From Palsa-504 sp963819785 (GTDB lineage Bacteria; Actinomycetota; Actinomycetes; Streptosporangiales; Streptosporangiaceae), in contig CAWFXW010000026.1 of assembly GCA_963819785.1 (NCBI GenBank), positions 434,001-498,000 of the forward strand: a DNA stretch of 64,000 bases. The letters are read 5' to 3'. Below, piece by piece: positions 8,432 to 17,284 of the stretch (the stretch's first letter is position 1; each line of letters opens with the position of its first letter). A program made the translations under genes and the position numbers. Under the pieces are notes generated by a model that ran no database searches, was not told the origin of the DNA, and saw only the letters and a program-made list of their open reading frames with translations.

Positions 8432-8925
8432 CATCCCGCTTAAGACCCTGGCCGGGCAGGACTCCTCGCTCGGCGCGGCCGCGCCCGGCTCGGCGCTGCT
8501 GATCGTGAACGTGGCATCCAAGTGCGGGCTCACGCCCCAGTACACCGCGCTGGAGAAGCTGCACGAGCAGTTCGCCTCCCGCGGGCTCTCGGTGGTCGGT
8601 TTCCCCTGCAACCAGTTCGGCGGCCAGGAACCGGGTACCGCGGACGAGATCGCCGAGTTCTGTTCGGCGACCTACGGGGTGACGTTCCCGATGTTCTCGA
8701 AGATCGAGGTGAACGGGCCCGGGCGGCACCCGGTCTACGACGTGCTGACCGCTGCCCCGGATGCGGGCGGCGCAGGCCGGCGACATCATGTGGAACTTCG
8801 AGAAGTTCCTGGTCCGCCCGGACGGCACGGTGGCCGCGCGGTTCCGGCCGCGGATGGTGCCCGACGACCCGGCGGTGCTCGACGCCATCGAGGCCAACCT
8901 TCCGGCGGACTACTTCCTGGGCTGA
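8418..8925 (+). CDS. Glutathione-peroxidase family thiol peroxidase (one frameshift)
   Basis: Cysteine-type peroxidase reducing hydrogen or lipid peroxides, probably with thioredoxin as reductant in an actinomycete. Seen: NVASKCGLTPQY with the peroxidatic Cys, GFPCNQFGGQEP with the catalytic Gln, and WNFEKFLV with the Trp-Asn pair. The frame breaks at about 8773: after YDVLTAAPDAGG the family sequence resumes one base later (AGDIMWNFEKF) and ends at TGA 8925. An extra C in GCAGG explains it. The GTG start at 8418 lies inside the Rieske gene, so the two are coupled and the peroxidase may protect against oxygenase by-products. Confidence 0.85.
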
Positions 8926-8960
8926 GCTCGGGCGCTCGGCTTGGCCCCTCTCGGAATGTG

Positions 8961-9010
8961 GTGAAACCCCGGTTTCACTACGCTCTAGGGTGGTGGAACC
9001 CCGGTTTCAT
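8961..9010. terminator. Two tandem palindromes between convergent genes
   Basis: GTGAAACC-CC-GGTTTCAC (8961-8978) is a perfect hairpin. A second, imperfect copy (GTGGAACC-CC-GGTTTCAT) lies at 8993-9010. They sit between the peroxidase (+) and the acyl-CoA dehydrogenase (-), as expected for a bidirectional terminator. The adjacent TACGCTCTAG recurs inverted beside similar palindromes at 63338-63397. Confidence 0.6.
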
Positions 9011-9116
9011 GCCGCTGATCTGGGGTGGGAGAGGCCGATGGGAAGCTTGGGGCCGCGGCGGGGGACGCCGCTCCGCCGGGGAGGCATCCCGGGCTCGGGG
9101 TCGCGGTATGGGCAAC

Positions 9117-10298
9117 TTAGGCGAGGGCGGCGGGGGTGCGCTTGACCATCTGGCGGGCGATGATCATGCGCTGGATTTCGCTGGTGCCCTCCCAGATGCG
9201 CTCGACGCGGAGCTCGCGGAAGAAGCGTTCGGCGACGTTCTCGCGCATATAGCCCCGGCCGCCGAAGACCTGGACGGCGCGGTCGGCGACCCGGCCGGCC
9301 ATCTCCGAGCAGTACAGCTTGGCCATCGAGCACTGGGCGTGCGAGACCTTGATGGCCTGGCCGCCTGCGGCGGCGGGGGGGTCGACGCCGCGGTCGATGC
9401 CGCGCGCCGTCTCGTAGGCCATGGCCCGGGCCGCGAACAGCTCGGTGAGGCTGTCGGCGAGCATCCCGGCCACCAGGCCGTGCTCCGCGATCGGGCCGCC
9501 GCCGGCGCGGCGGGCGGCGGCGAACGCGGTCATCTCCTCGGTGAGCCGGTGCGCGGCCCCCAGGCAGCGAGCCGCGACCATCAGCCGCTCGAACCGGAAC
9601 CACTCGTAGGCGAACGCCATCCCGTCGCCCTCGGCGCCGACCAGGTTGGCGGCCGGGACGCGGACGTCCTCGAACGCCACGATCGGGTGATGGTGGCTGA
9701 TCGTGTGGGAGTAGGCCGGGGTCCGGACCACCCGGACGCCGGGGCTGGGCAGGTCGACCAGGAACATCGCGTGGTCGCCGCTGGGCAGCCGGGCCTGGAA
9801 GAAGGCGAAGTCGGCGGTGTTGTACGAGGTGACGTGCCACTTGACCCCGTTGAGCACGTACTCATCGCCGTCGCGGTGCGCGGTGGCCTCGATCGCGTCG
9901 ACGTCGGAGCCCGCGCCCTCCTCGGTGATCGCGTAGCACTCCTCGCGCTCGCCGGCGATCGCGGGCCGCACGTACCGCTCGATCTGGTCCGGCGTGGCCA
10001 CCTTGGGCAGCCACGACGGCGGCGTAGCGGCGACCCAGCCCAGCGCGTTGGTCACCCGGCCCACCTGCTCCTGCACCAGGACCTGCTGCAGGGTGGTGCA
10101 GCCGCCCCCGCCGAGCTCGGCCGGCATGTTGGTCGAGTGCAGGCCCAGTTCGCGGGCCCGCTTGGCGTGCCCGGCGGTCAGGTCGGCGGGCAGCTCGCCG
10201 CCGGCGGCCTCGGCCTGCTCCTCGAAACCGATGAGCTCGTCCGCGAAGGCGCGGGCCCGGGCCTGGATGGCCAGGTCTTCGGCCGACAATCCGTACAT
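9117..10298 (-). CDS. Acyl-CoA dehydrogenase
   Basis: FAD-dependent acyl-CoA dehydrogenase of 393 residues, the usual length. Seen: the N-terminal helical domain, the FAD/substrate region YAITEEGAGSDVDAI, the middle beta domain (GVKWHVTSYNTADF), the C-terminal helical domain with QVFGGRGYMRENVAER, and ERIWEGTSEIQR, the region that carries the catalytic Glu in many members. It introduces a double bond into an acyl-CoA; the chain is unspecified. The start ATG at 10298 has GAGAGGA upstream. It is transcribed away from the FAD oxidoreductase operon, and the two share the operator at 10330-10349. Confidence 0.95.
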   Translation of the reverse strand: MYGLSAEDLAIQARARAFADELIGFEEQAEAAGGELPADLTAGHAKRARELGLHSTNMPAELGGGGCTTLQQVLVQEQVGRVTNALGWVAATPPSWLPKVATPDQIERYVRPAIAGEREECYAITEEGAGSDVDAIEATAHRDGDEYVLNGVKWHVTSYNTADFAFFQARLPSGDHAMFLVDLPSPGVRVVRTPAYSHTISHHHPIVAFEDVRVPAANLVGAEGDGMAFAYEWFRFERLMVAARCLGAAHRLTEEMTAFAAARRAGGGPIAEHGLVAGMLADSLTELFAARAMAYETARGIDRGVDPPAAAGGQAIKVSHAQCSMAKLYCSEMAGRVADRAVQVFGGRGYMRENVAERFFRELRVERIWEGTSEIQRMIIARQMVKRTPAALA

Positions 10299-10329
10299 CC
10301 GGCGGGTCCTCTCAGGGAGCGCAGCTGTA

Positions 10330-10349
10330 TTGACTGAATGTTCAGTTTA
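10330..10349. promoter_or_regulatory. TetR-type operator site 2
   Basis: TTGACTGAATGTTCAGTTTA between the divergent acyl-CoA dehydrogenase and FAD oxidoreductase genes, core ACTGAATGTTCAGT. Its TTGACT could act as a -35 element for the rightward operon. It matches the other four sites of this family at most positions. Confidence 0.8.
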
Positions 10350-10371
10350 TGCCAGCATCGGTGCTGTGCCA

Positions 10372-11538
10372 ATGGGAACTGCTGACGCCGTGGTGGTGGG
10401 CGGCGGGACGGTGGGCGCCTGGTGCGCGTACTTCCTGCGCCAGGCCGGGCTGGCCCGGGTCGTCCTGATCGAGAAGGGCCATCTCGGCCAGGGCGCGAGC
10501 AGCCGGGCGGCCGGCGTCGTGCGGATGCAGGGCGGAACGCCCGAGGCGGTCAAGCTGGGCCAGTGGTCCCGCCAGTTCTACCTGCGCCAGCGGGACGAGA
10601 TCGGGACCGACTCCGGGTTCACCGAGCTGGGCTACCTGCTCCCCTGCTTCACCGCGGCGGACGTGGCCGCGGCTCGTGAGCGGATGGCCATGCAGGCCGG
10701 GCTGGGCGTGCCGGTGCGCTGGCTCGACCCGGCCGAGGTGGACCAGGTCAACCCGACGCTGGCGCCGGGGCGCACGCTCGGCGGGACGTTCTGCGCCCAG
10801 GACGGGTACATCACGCCGCCCCGGAACGTGGCCGCCTACACCGTGGCCCTGCTGCGCAGCGGGGTCGAGGTCCTCGAGGGCGTGGCGTTCCGCGGGCTGA
10901 TACCGGGAGGCGTGGACACCGGCGACGGGCGGATCGACGCGGGCCTGGTCGTCTTGACCGGCGGGCCGAAGCTGGCCGAGGTCGGCCGGCTGGCGGGGCT
11001 GCGCATCCCGGCGGGCGGCGTCCGGCATCAGGTGGCGGTGACCGAGCGGCACCGGGACCTGGAGCCCGGCCGGGTGCCGATGGTGTTCGACCTGGCCGCC
11101 GGCCTGTACTGGCGGCCGGAAGAGGGCGGGCTGCTGTTCGGGATGAGCAACCCGGACGAGCCGCCGGGCGAGGACCGGGAGGTGGACGAGGACTACCTGG
11201 CCCTGATGCGGGCCCGGCTGGCCGCCCTGGTCCCGGTCACCGCCGGGCTCGGACTGCGCCGGATCTGGGCCGCGACCATCGACTACACCCCGGACCACCT
11301 GCCCATCATCGGCCGCGCGCCCGGACTGGACCACGTCACCGTGGCCAGCGCCGGCGGCGCGGGCATGATGTGGGGACCCGGCGTGGCCCGCGCGGCCGCC
11401 GACGTCGCGCTCACCGGGAAGTCCGACGTGCTCGACGTGTCCCCGCTCGGCCTTGACCGCTTCGACGAGGCCGGGCGCAGCCGCCTGGCCACCGACCCCA
11501 TCGCCCTGCCCTTCCCGGAAAGGATCTCCGCGTCATGA
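10372..11538 (+). CDS. FAD-dependent DAO-type oxidoreductase
   Basis: D-amino-acid/sarcosine oxidase fold (DAO) of 388 residues. It has an N-terminal dinucleotide-binding VVVGGGTVGAW, an ARVVLIEKGHLGQGASSRAAG region contacting FAD, and the C-terminal DYTPDHLPIIGRAPGLDHVTVASAGGAGMMWGPG typical of sarcosine and dimethylglycine oxidases or dehydrogenases. It likely oxidises a secondary or tertiary amine or amino acid; the exact substrate is unknown. Start ATG 10372, with in-frame GTG 10366 as alternative. First gene of an operon with the cupin (ATGA overlap) and ACC deaminase, under operator site 2. Confidence 0.9.
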   Translation: MGTADAVVVGGGTVGAWCAYFLRQAGLARVVLIEKGHLGQGASSRAAGVVRMQGGTPEAVKLGQWSRQFYLRQRDEIGTDSGFTELGYLLPCFTAADVAAARERMAMQAGLGVPVRWLDPAEVDQVNPTLAPGRTLGGTFCAQDGYITPPRNVAAYTVALLRSGVEVLEGVAFRGLIPGGVDTGDGRIDAGLVVLTGGPKLAEVGRLAGLRIPAGGVRHQVAVTERHRDLEPGRVPMVFDLAAGLYWRPEEGGLLFGMSNPDEPPGEDREVDEDYLALMRARLAALVPVTAGLGLRRIWAATIDYTPDHLPIIGRAPGLDHVTVASAGGAGMMWGPGVARAAADVALTGKSDVLDVSPLGLDRFDEAGRSRLATDPIALPFPERISAS

Positions 11539-11879
11539 TCACCGCTACCCCGTTCCTGGCCGCCGCGGCCGAGGCCAAGCTCGAGGACTGGGGGCCGCTG
11601 GACGAGGCCACTGGTTCGCCGATGCAGACCTCAGGGACCACGCTGTGGACCGGCGACGGCGACCAGGAGGCCGGGGTCTGGGAGTGCACCGCGGGCCCGT
11701 CCCGGTGGACGCTGGAGACCAACGAGTTCGTGCACATCTTGTCCGGCAGGATGACGGTGACACCGGACGACGGGGAGCCGACCGACATCGGGCCGGGCGA
11801 CGCCGCGGTGTTCCCCCGCGGCTGGACCGGGACCTGGCAGATCCACGAGACTATCCGGAAGGTGTACGTCATCTTCTAG
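11535..11879 (+). CDS. Cupin domain protein, DUF861/EutQ-like
   Basis: Single-domain cupin of 114 residues. The GDGDQEAGVWECTAGP, NEFVHILSGRMTV and GPGDAAVFPRGWTGTWQI pattern matches the DUF861 group, which includes ureidoglycine aminohydrolase-like and EutQ-like proteins. A metal site is possible but the His set is incomplete compared with catalytic cupins. The ATG overlaps the oxidoreductase stop (ATGA), so translation is coupled. It may handle a product of the oxidoreductase; inference only. Confidence 0.88.
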   Translation: MITATPFLAAAAEAKLEDWGPLDEATGSPMQTSGTTLWTGDGDQEAGVWECTAGPSRWTLETNEFVHILSGRMTVTPDDGEPTDIGPGDAAVFPRGWTGTWQIHETIRKVYVIF

Positions 11880-11899
11880 GTTTTACGGACGGTGTTGCA

Positions 11900-12917
11900 G
11901 TGGCCCTGGCCGACTTTCCGCGGTATCCGCTGCTGTTCGGGCCGAGCCCGGTCCACCCGCTCGAGCGCCTGTCCGCCCACCTGGGCGGCGCGGCCGATCT
12001 GGGCCAAGCGCGAGGACTGCAACTCCGGGCTGGCCTACGGCGGGAACAAGACCCGCAAGCTGGAGTACCTGATCCCGGACGCCCTGGCCCAGGGCGCGGA
12101 CACGCTGGTCTCGATCGGCGGGGTGCAGTCCAACCACACCCGCCAGGTGGCCGCGGTCGCGGCCAAGCTCGGCCTGCAGGCCGTGCTGGTCCAGGAGAGC
12201 TGGGTCGACTGGCCCGATTCGGTCAACGACCGGGTGGGCAACATCTTGCTGTCCCGGATCATGGGCGCCGACGTCCGGCTGGTCGATGCGGGCTTCGGGA
12301 TCGGCATCAAGAACAGCTGGGAGCGGGCGCTCGAGGAGGTCCGGGCCGCGGGCGGGACGCCCTACGCCATCCCGGCCGGGGCGTCCGATCACCGCCTGGG
12401 CGGCCTCGGCTTCGCGAACTGGGCCTACGAGGTCCGCCAGCAGGAGGCCGAACTCGGGCTGTTCTTCGACACGATCATCGTGTGCAGCGTGACCGGCTCC
12501 ACGCACGCCGGGATGATCGCCGGATTCGCCGCCGCCGACGACCCGGGCCGGCCGCGCCGGGTGATCGGGATCGACGCGTCGGCCAAGATCGACGAGACCC
12601 GGGCCCAGGTCGAGAAGATCGCCAGGAACACCGCCGAGCTCATCGGACTGGGCCGGGACCTGCGCGAGGACGAGATCACGGTGCTGGCGGGCTGGGCCGG
12701 TGACTACTACGGCATCCCGGTGCGGTCCACGCTGGACGCGATCCGGCTCACCGGGCGCCTGGAGGGCATGATCATCGACCCGGTCTACGAGGGCAAGTCG
12801 ATGGCCGGGCTCATCGACCTGGTCACCGACGGCCGGATCGGCCCGGACTCCACCGTGCTGTACGCCCATCTGGGCGGGCAGCCGGCGCTCAACGCCTACA
12901 GCGCGCTGTTCCGCTGA
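11900..12917 (+). CDS. acdS: 1-aminocyclopropane-1-carboxylate (ACC) deaminase (one frameshift)
   Basis: PLP enzyme that cleaves ACC to 2-oxobutanoate and ammonia. From GTG 11900 the order of motifs is that of AcdS: FGPSPVHPLERLSAHLGG, WAKREDCNSGLAYGGNKTRK with the PLP lysine at corrected residue 51, SIGGVQSNHTRQVAAVAAKLG, CSVTGSTHAGM, DPVYEGKSM and YAHLGGQPALN. The Glu in DPVYEGKS and the Leu in YAHLGG are residues used to separate true ACC deaminases from D-cysteine desulfhydrases. The frame breaks at about 12000 (GAADL, then WAKRED); about two bases are missing. Third gene of the operator-2 operon. ACC use suggests plant contact, but here it may serve amine catabolism. Confidence 0.88.
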
Positions 12918-13034
12918 TCTGAATCAGCGCTGGGTCAGAGCGCCTTTTCTGGTCATGCCGGTTCCCGTTCCCCCGGGCCTGGGGAGCAAACGGGGACATT
13001 GACCGATTCCCGGCGGTGCGCCACCCTGAGTGTC

Positions 13035-14024
13035 ATGGTCTGGCGGATCCATTTCACGCCCGGGGACTTCGACCGGATCCAGGTCAGGCCGTCGCTCGGC
13101 CCGCTGGCCGAGACGGTCAAGGCGATGGGGCTGCTGCGCTGCCCGCAGCAGCCCCGCGCGGCGTTCCGGCAGTGGCGCGGTCAGGTAAAGGGCAGGCTCA
13201 CGCCGCAGATGGCCCCGTTCACGGCGCTGATGCCGCCCGGGACCAAGGGCGTGGACCTGTACATGCTGACCGGCGAGGCGCCCACCGTGGAGAAGGGCGT
13301 CCAGGCGCTGCTGGCCGTGCCCCGCGAGCAGATCCTGATGGAGATGGAGTTCACCGACCGCGAGCACAAGCTGCCCGAGGACGTATGGGCGGTGGCCGAT
13401 ACCGGCGAGGCCCGGGTGAAGCTCGCCGCGGCGGCCGTGGCCGCCCACCAGGTACTGGTCGAGCCGTACTGGACCCGGATCCACGCCTGCCTGCACGCCG
13501 AGCACATGGCCTGGCTGCGGACGCTGGCCACGGGCGGCCCGGACCGGCTGCTTGCCTCGCTGCAGAGCCCGTGGGTCCGCTGGAAGCCGCCGGTGCTCGA
13601 AGTACTGACGGGCGTCGACTACGACGTCCCGCTGAACGGCCGGGGCATCGCGCTGGTGCCCTCGGTGTTCGTGGGCCAGACGCCGAGCCTGCACACGGAC
13701 CCGGGCGACCCGGATTCGGCGCCCTGGCTGGTCATGCCGCCCGCCGACGGCCGGATGGAGCAGCGTGAGCTGTGGGGCAGCCACCGGCCCCAGGGCGCGG
13801 CGCTGGCCGCGCTGGTGGGCCGGAACCGGGCCCAGGTGCTGCGCACGATCGCAGAAGGGTGCTCGACCACCGAGCTCGCGGACCGGGTGGGCATCTCGCT
13901 CGCGGCGGCCAGCCAGCACGCGTCGGTGCTGCGGGACGCGGGACTGATCACCACGCACCGGCAGGGCAGCGCGGTGCTGCATGTGCTCACGCCGCTCGGC
14001 GCGGAGCTGCTCCGCGCCGGCTAG
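13035..14024 (+). CDS. ArsR-family transcriptional regulator with DUF5937-like N-terminus
   Basis: Protein of 329 residues. The last ~75 residues form an ArsR winged helix (RAQVLRTIAEGCSTTELADR, then VGISLAAASQHASVLRDAGL, then HRQGSAVLHVLTPLG). The long N-terminal region beginning MVWRIHFTPGDFDRIQV is the DUF5937-type extension common in actinomycete ArsR regulators and probably senses a ligand. The ATG at 13035 directly precedes this conserved start. No metal-binding cysteine pair is seen in the ArsR domain. Target unknown. Confidence 0.88.
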   Translation: MVWRIHFTPGDFDRIQVRPSLGPLAETVKAMGLLRCPQQPRAAFRQWRGQVKGRLTPQMAPFTALMPPGTKGVDLYMLTGEAPTVEKGVQALLAVPREQILMEMEFTDREHKLPEDVWAVADTGEARVKLAAAAVAAHQVLVEPYWTRIHACLHAEHMAWLRTLATGGPDRLLASLQSPWVRWKPPVLEVLTGVDYDVPLNGRGIALVPSVFVGQTPSLHTDPGDPDSAPWLVMPPADGRMEQRELWGSHRPQGAALAALVGRNRAQVLRTIAEGCSTTELADRVGISLAAASQHASVLRDAGLITTHRQGSAVLHVLTPLGAELLRAG

Positions 14025-14153
14025 CTCCCGGCCCGGCCCCCGTACGGGCCGCCGGGCGGTGGGCTGGCCATGATCGGCCGGATCATGGCCAGCTCGGACC
14101 ACCGGCTGTGGTTTCCGCTACCAGGATGACCAGCGGCGTTCGCTCGCGCCAAT

Positions 14154-14175
14154 CCTTTCGGCTGTAGCCGAAAGG
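14154..14175. terminator. Perfect 10-bp inverted repeat
   Basis: CCTTTCGGCT-GT-AGCCGAAAGG between the ArsR gene and the PadR gene. The very short loop and flanking GGG suggest either the terminator of the ArsR gene or an operator. No T-run follows. Confidence 0.5.
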
Positions 14176-14189
14176 GGGCAAGCGGTCGT

Positions 14190-14220
14190 GCTACGTCTTG
14201 CGTAGCTACGTGGGACGTAG
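14190..14220. promoter_or_regulatory. Paired palindromes upstream of PadR gene, probable PadR operator
   Basis: GCTACG-TCTTG-CGTAGC (14190-14206) abuts CTACGT-GGG-ACGTAG (14206-14220), 13 bases before the PadR ATG and next to its GGAGG ribosome site. Position and symmetry fit autorepression by the PadR protein. Confidence 0.55.
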
Positions 14221-14232
14221 TACAACGGAGGC

Positions 14233-14550
14233 ATGGCACAGAGCGGGCTGCGCAGGGCGAATGACCCGCCGCTGCTGATCCTGGTCAGCCTGGCGGAGGG
14301 GCCGAAGCACGGGCATGCGCTGGCCAAGGACATCGAGGACTTCGCCGGGGTGCGGCTCGGCCCGGGTGCCCTGTACGGGGCGATCACCCGGCTGGTGGAG
14401 CGCGGGCTGATCGAGCCGTCCGGCGGCGACGACCGGCGCCGCCCGTACCGGATCACCCCGCCGGGCTCGGCCGCGCTGGCCGAGGCCCTGGCTGACCTGC
14501 GGCGGATCACCCGCGCGGGCGTGGCCCGGCTCGGCCTGGACCCGGCATGA
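14233..14550 (+). CDS. PadR-family transcriptional regulator
   Basis: Compact winged-helix repressor of 105 residues. It has LLILVSLAEGPKHGHALAKDIEDFAGVRLGPGALYGAITRLVERGLIE, the PadR N-terminal domain. The short C-terminal tail places it in PadR subfamily 2. The adjacent gene overlaps by ATGA and encodes a membrane protein, the usual arrangement of an actinomycete PadR-membrane protein pair. Likely autoregulated through the palindromes at 14190-14220. Confidence 0.9.
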   Translation: MAQSGLRRANDPPLLILVSLAEGPKHGHALAKDIEDFAGVRLGPGALYGAITRLVERGLIEPSGGDDRRRPYRITPPGSAALAEALADLRRITRAGVARLGLDPA

Positions 14551-15534
14551 AGCCCGCGAGCCTGCTCCGCTGGTACCCCCGGGCGTGGCGGGAACGGTAC
14601 GGCGAGGAACTGCTGGCCCTGATCCAGGACACGCTGGAGGACGGGCGGCCGACCTGGCGGCTGCGGCTCGGCGTGATCCGGGGCGGCCTGCGCGAACGAG
14701 GCCACCAGGCGTGGCCGCGTCGTGCGAGCGTCGGTCACGTGGCGGACCGTGCTTGACCGGTGGAGCCTTGTTCGTGACCGGGCTGGTCTTGGCCAGCCTG
14801 CCGGTGGCGGTCACGGCATCGCCGCCTCAGGCGCGAGGATGGCAGGCGGCGACCGCCGATGCGATGCTGGCGGCGGTCGCGCTGACCGGCGTCAGTGTCC
14901 TGGCCAGCGGCCTGATGGCCCTTCCGGCGCTGATCAGGTTCTTGCGAGCGGGCGGCTGGCCGAAGATCCGGCGCCGGGTCGCGCGGGCGGCGGGAGCAAC
15001 CGTGGTGGCTGGCGGCGTCCTGGCTGGCCTGTCTGTCGCCTCGGGTTCACGCTCATTGGCCCAGCAGAACGCCTCATGGGTCCTGTTCTCCGGCCGCTCG
15101 GCCGCCGGCCTGGCGATAGCGATCGCGATCGGGCTGTGGACCGCGGCGACGGTCGCCACGGCCAGGCACCTCACGCTCGCGCCCCGGGTTCGAGCCGCCC
15201 AGTTGGTGCTGGGCGCGGCGACCCCGACCTTGACCATGATCATGTTCGTCGTCCTTGACCCTGTGGTGGTCAGCGACTCAGTCCTCGGTCTATGTTGCTG
15301 GTCATGGGCCTGGTCAATCTCGTCCTGGGAGGCGTGGTCGTGCCGTCGACGATCGGCCGTGCCGTACGCAGGGGCAGGCGGCTGCGGGCGGCGGCCGACG
15401 GCGGGGCCGACGATCAACCCGTCTGCTCAGCGGACGCACGGGCGGCACCGGGCCTGACGACCTGGGGGGCGGCCTGGCAGGCGGCCAGGTCGGCGCCGAT
15501 CGCGCCCGCGGTCTGCAGCAGCATCGGCAGGTAG
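14547..15534 (+). CDS. PadR-associated membrane protein, multiple frameshifts
   Basis: Starts with MKPASLLRWYPRAWRERYG, a typical opening of PadR-linked membrane proteins (LLRWYPRAWRERYGEELLALI). It then passes through three frames: shifts near 14722 (continuing ASVTWRTVL), near 14752 (continuing GALFVTGLVLASLP) and near 15290 (continuing MLLVMGLVNLVLGG). The joined product has several hydrophobic helices (VTGLVLASLPVAV, ATADAMLAAVALTGVSVLA, AGLAIAIAIGLWTAATVA). Function unknown. Three breaks in 1 kb mean either a decayed gene or poor sequence here. The end is uncertain; the last frame stops at 15534. Confidence 0.6.
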
Positions 15535-15547
15535 TCCCCGGTCAGCA

Positions 15548-15572
15548 CGCGGACACAACGGCTGTGTCCGCG
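15548..15572. terminator. Perfect 10-bp stem hairpin
   Basis: CGCGGACACA-ACGGC-TGTGTCCGCG downstream of the PadR-associated gene and about 160 bases before the amidohydrolase. No T-run follows, but the stability suits a transcription end or a transcript stabiliser. Confidence 0.5.
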
Positions 15573-15729
15573 GAGCGTTCGGGCTGGTCGATCTTGGGGT
15601 GACCCACTATTGACAGCCGCTGGAAGCAGGCGCAAGGCTTCCGATCAGGCCGCTGGCGACTATGTCACGGGCACTCGTCCGTCAGCGGCCTTGTGATTGC
15701 CCTTATCAGTGCCGATAGTGGAGGTTCCT

Positions 15730-17184
15730 ATGACGACGGCAGCGGACCTGGTAGCGGGACGGCCGCTGGTTTTCCGCAACGCGACCGTGCTGACCATGGA
15801 CGACGGGCACCGGATCCTGGCCGGCGCCGACGTCCTGGTCACCGGGGAGCAGATCGCGGCGGTCGGCCCGAACCTGCAGGTGCCCGAGGGCACCGCGGAG
15901 ATCGACGCGACCGGCGGCATCGTCATGCCGGGCATGATCGACACGCACCGGCACATGTGGCAGACCGCCATGCGGGCCTACGGGGCGGACTGGACGCTGA
16001 CCCAGTACTTCGTCTGGTACTACCTGAACTGGGGCAAGAAGTTCCGCCCGCAGGACGTCTACGCCGGGAACCTGCTGTCGGCCATCGAGTCGGTCGACGC
16101 CGGGGTGACGACCACGGTGGACTGGTCGCACGGGCTGCAGACCACCGAGCACGCCGACGCTGCCACCGACGCCCTGGAGGAGGCCCGCGGGCGGTTCGTC
16201 CTGGCCTACGGGAACATCCAGCAGGGCTCGTGGGAATGGAGCACGACGCCGGAGTTCCGGGACTTCTACGTCCGCCGGTTCGACGGCAAGGGCGACATGG
16301 CGGGGTTCGCGATCGCCTTCGACATTCCCGGCGACGACCCGGCGTTCCCGGAGAAGGCCACGTTCGAGGTGGCCAGGGAGATGGGCGTGCCGGTGACCAC
16401 GCACGCCGGGGTGTACGGCATCACGCTGGACGCGGGCGTGCGGCGCATGTACGAGAACGGCTTCTGCACCCCGTCGACGGTCTACGTGCACTCCGCGTCG
16501 CTGTCCCCGGACTCCTACCACATGATCGCCGCCACCGGCGGGTCGGTGTCGGTGTCGACCGAGAGCGAGTGCAGCGCCGGCCAGGGGTACCCGCCTACCT
16601 GGAAGCTGCGCAAGTACGGCATTCCGGTGTCGCTGTCCCAGGACACCAGCGTGTGGTGGAGCGGCGACATCTTCTCCGCCATGCGGGCCACGCTGAGCGC
16701 GGACCGGGTTATGGACCACTTCGAGAACCACAACGAGGGCAAGGCGGTCACCAACCATCACCTGCGGGCCGAGCAGGTCGTCGACTGGGCCACCCGCGGC
16801 GGCGCCAAGGCCATCGGGCTGGATTCGGTCATCGGCAGCGTGGAGCAGGGCAAGAAGGCCGACCTGGTGCTGATCAAGAACGACGACTCGCCGGTCAGCT
16901 TCCCGATCCTGCACCCGTACGGCCACGTGGTGTACCAGGCCCAGCGCGGCGACGTGCACACCGTGCTGGTCAACGGGCGGGCGGTCAAGTTCGACCACAA
17001 GCTGGTCGACGTGGACCTGGCCAAGGTCCGGCGGGCGATCGACGAGACCACCGCGTACCTGCGCAGCGAACTCGGCGAGCAGGCCTGGGAAGAGGGCATG
17101 CACCCGGAGGTTCCCGAGCACGAGCAGCTGGCCAACCCGTACACCTACACCGGCGCGGCCGCGTGGAAGGAAGACGAGGGGTAG
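15730..17184 (+). CDS. Amidohydrolase-superfamily deaminase/chlorohydrolase
   Basis: Metal-dependent hydrolase of 484 residues in the ATZ/TRZ-SsnA group. Metal ligands: HxH in DTHRHMW, His in THAGV, His in VHSASLS and Asp in SQDTSVWW. The C-terminal beta segment GSVEQGKKADLVLIK completes the composite domain. It likely deaminates or dechlorinates a heterocycle or guanidine-like compound. The ATG at 15730 is preceded by GGAGG. A convergent XRE-cupin regulator follows and may control it. Substrate not defined by sequence. Confidence 0.9.
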   Translation: MTTAADLVAGRPLVFRNATVLTMDDGHRILAGADVLVTGEQIAAVGPNLQVPEGTAEIDATGGIVMPGMIDTHRHMWQTAMRAYGADWTLTQYFVWYYLNWGKKFRPQDVYAGNLLSAIESVDAGVTTTVDWSHGLQTTEHADAATDALEEARGRFVLAYGNIQQGSWEWSTTPEFRDFYVRRFDGKGDMAGFAIAFDIPGDDPAFPEKATFEVAREMGVPVTTHAGVYGITLDAGVRRMYENGFCTPSTVYVHSASLSPDSYHMIAATGGSVSVSTESECSAGQGYPPTWKLRKYGIPVSLSQDTSVWWSGDIFSAMRATLSADRVMDHFENHNEGKAVTNHHLRAEQVVDWATRGGAKAIGLDSVIGSVEQGKKADLVLIKNDDSPVSFPILHPYGHVVYQAQRGDVHTVLVNGRAVKFDHKLVDVDLAKVRRAIDETTAYLRSELGEQAWEEGMHPEVPEHEQLANPYTYTGAAAWKEDEG

Positions 17185-17284
17185 CGCCGGACGCCGCTGG
17201 GGTCGCACAAGCTCTTCCGGGTGGGGAAGCCGTTTCTCGCGCGGGATCGCGCGTCCGGGGGTAGGGGTGCGTGGCACACAAGCC

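Noticed and set aside
15414..15635. Minus-strand frame with LTGDYLPMLLQTAGAIGADL
   Set aside because: Looks partly protein-like but has no start context or family match and contains the 15548 hairpin; not supported as a gene.
15706..17277. Long open frame antisense to the amidohydrolase
   Set aside because: Shadow of the coding strand; the amidohydrolase has all metal ligands and a good ribosome site.
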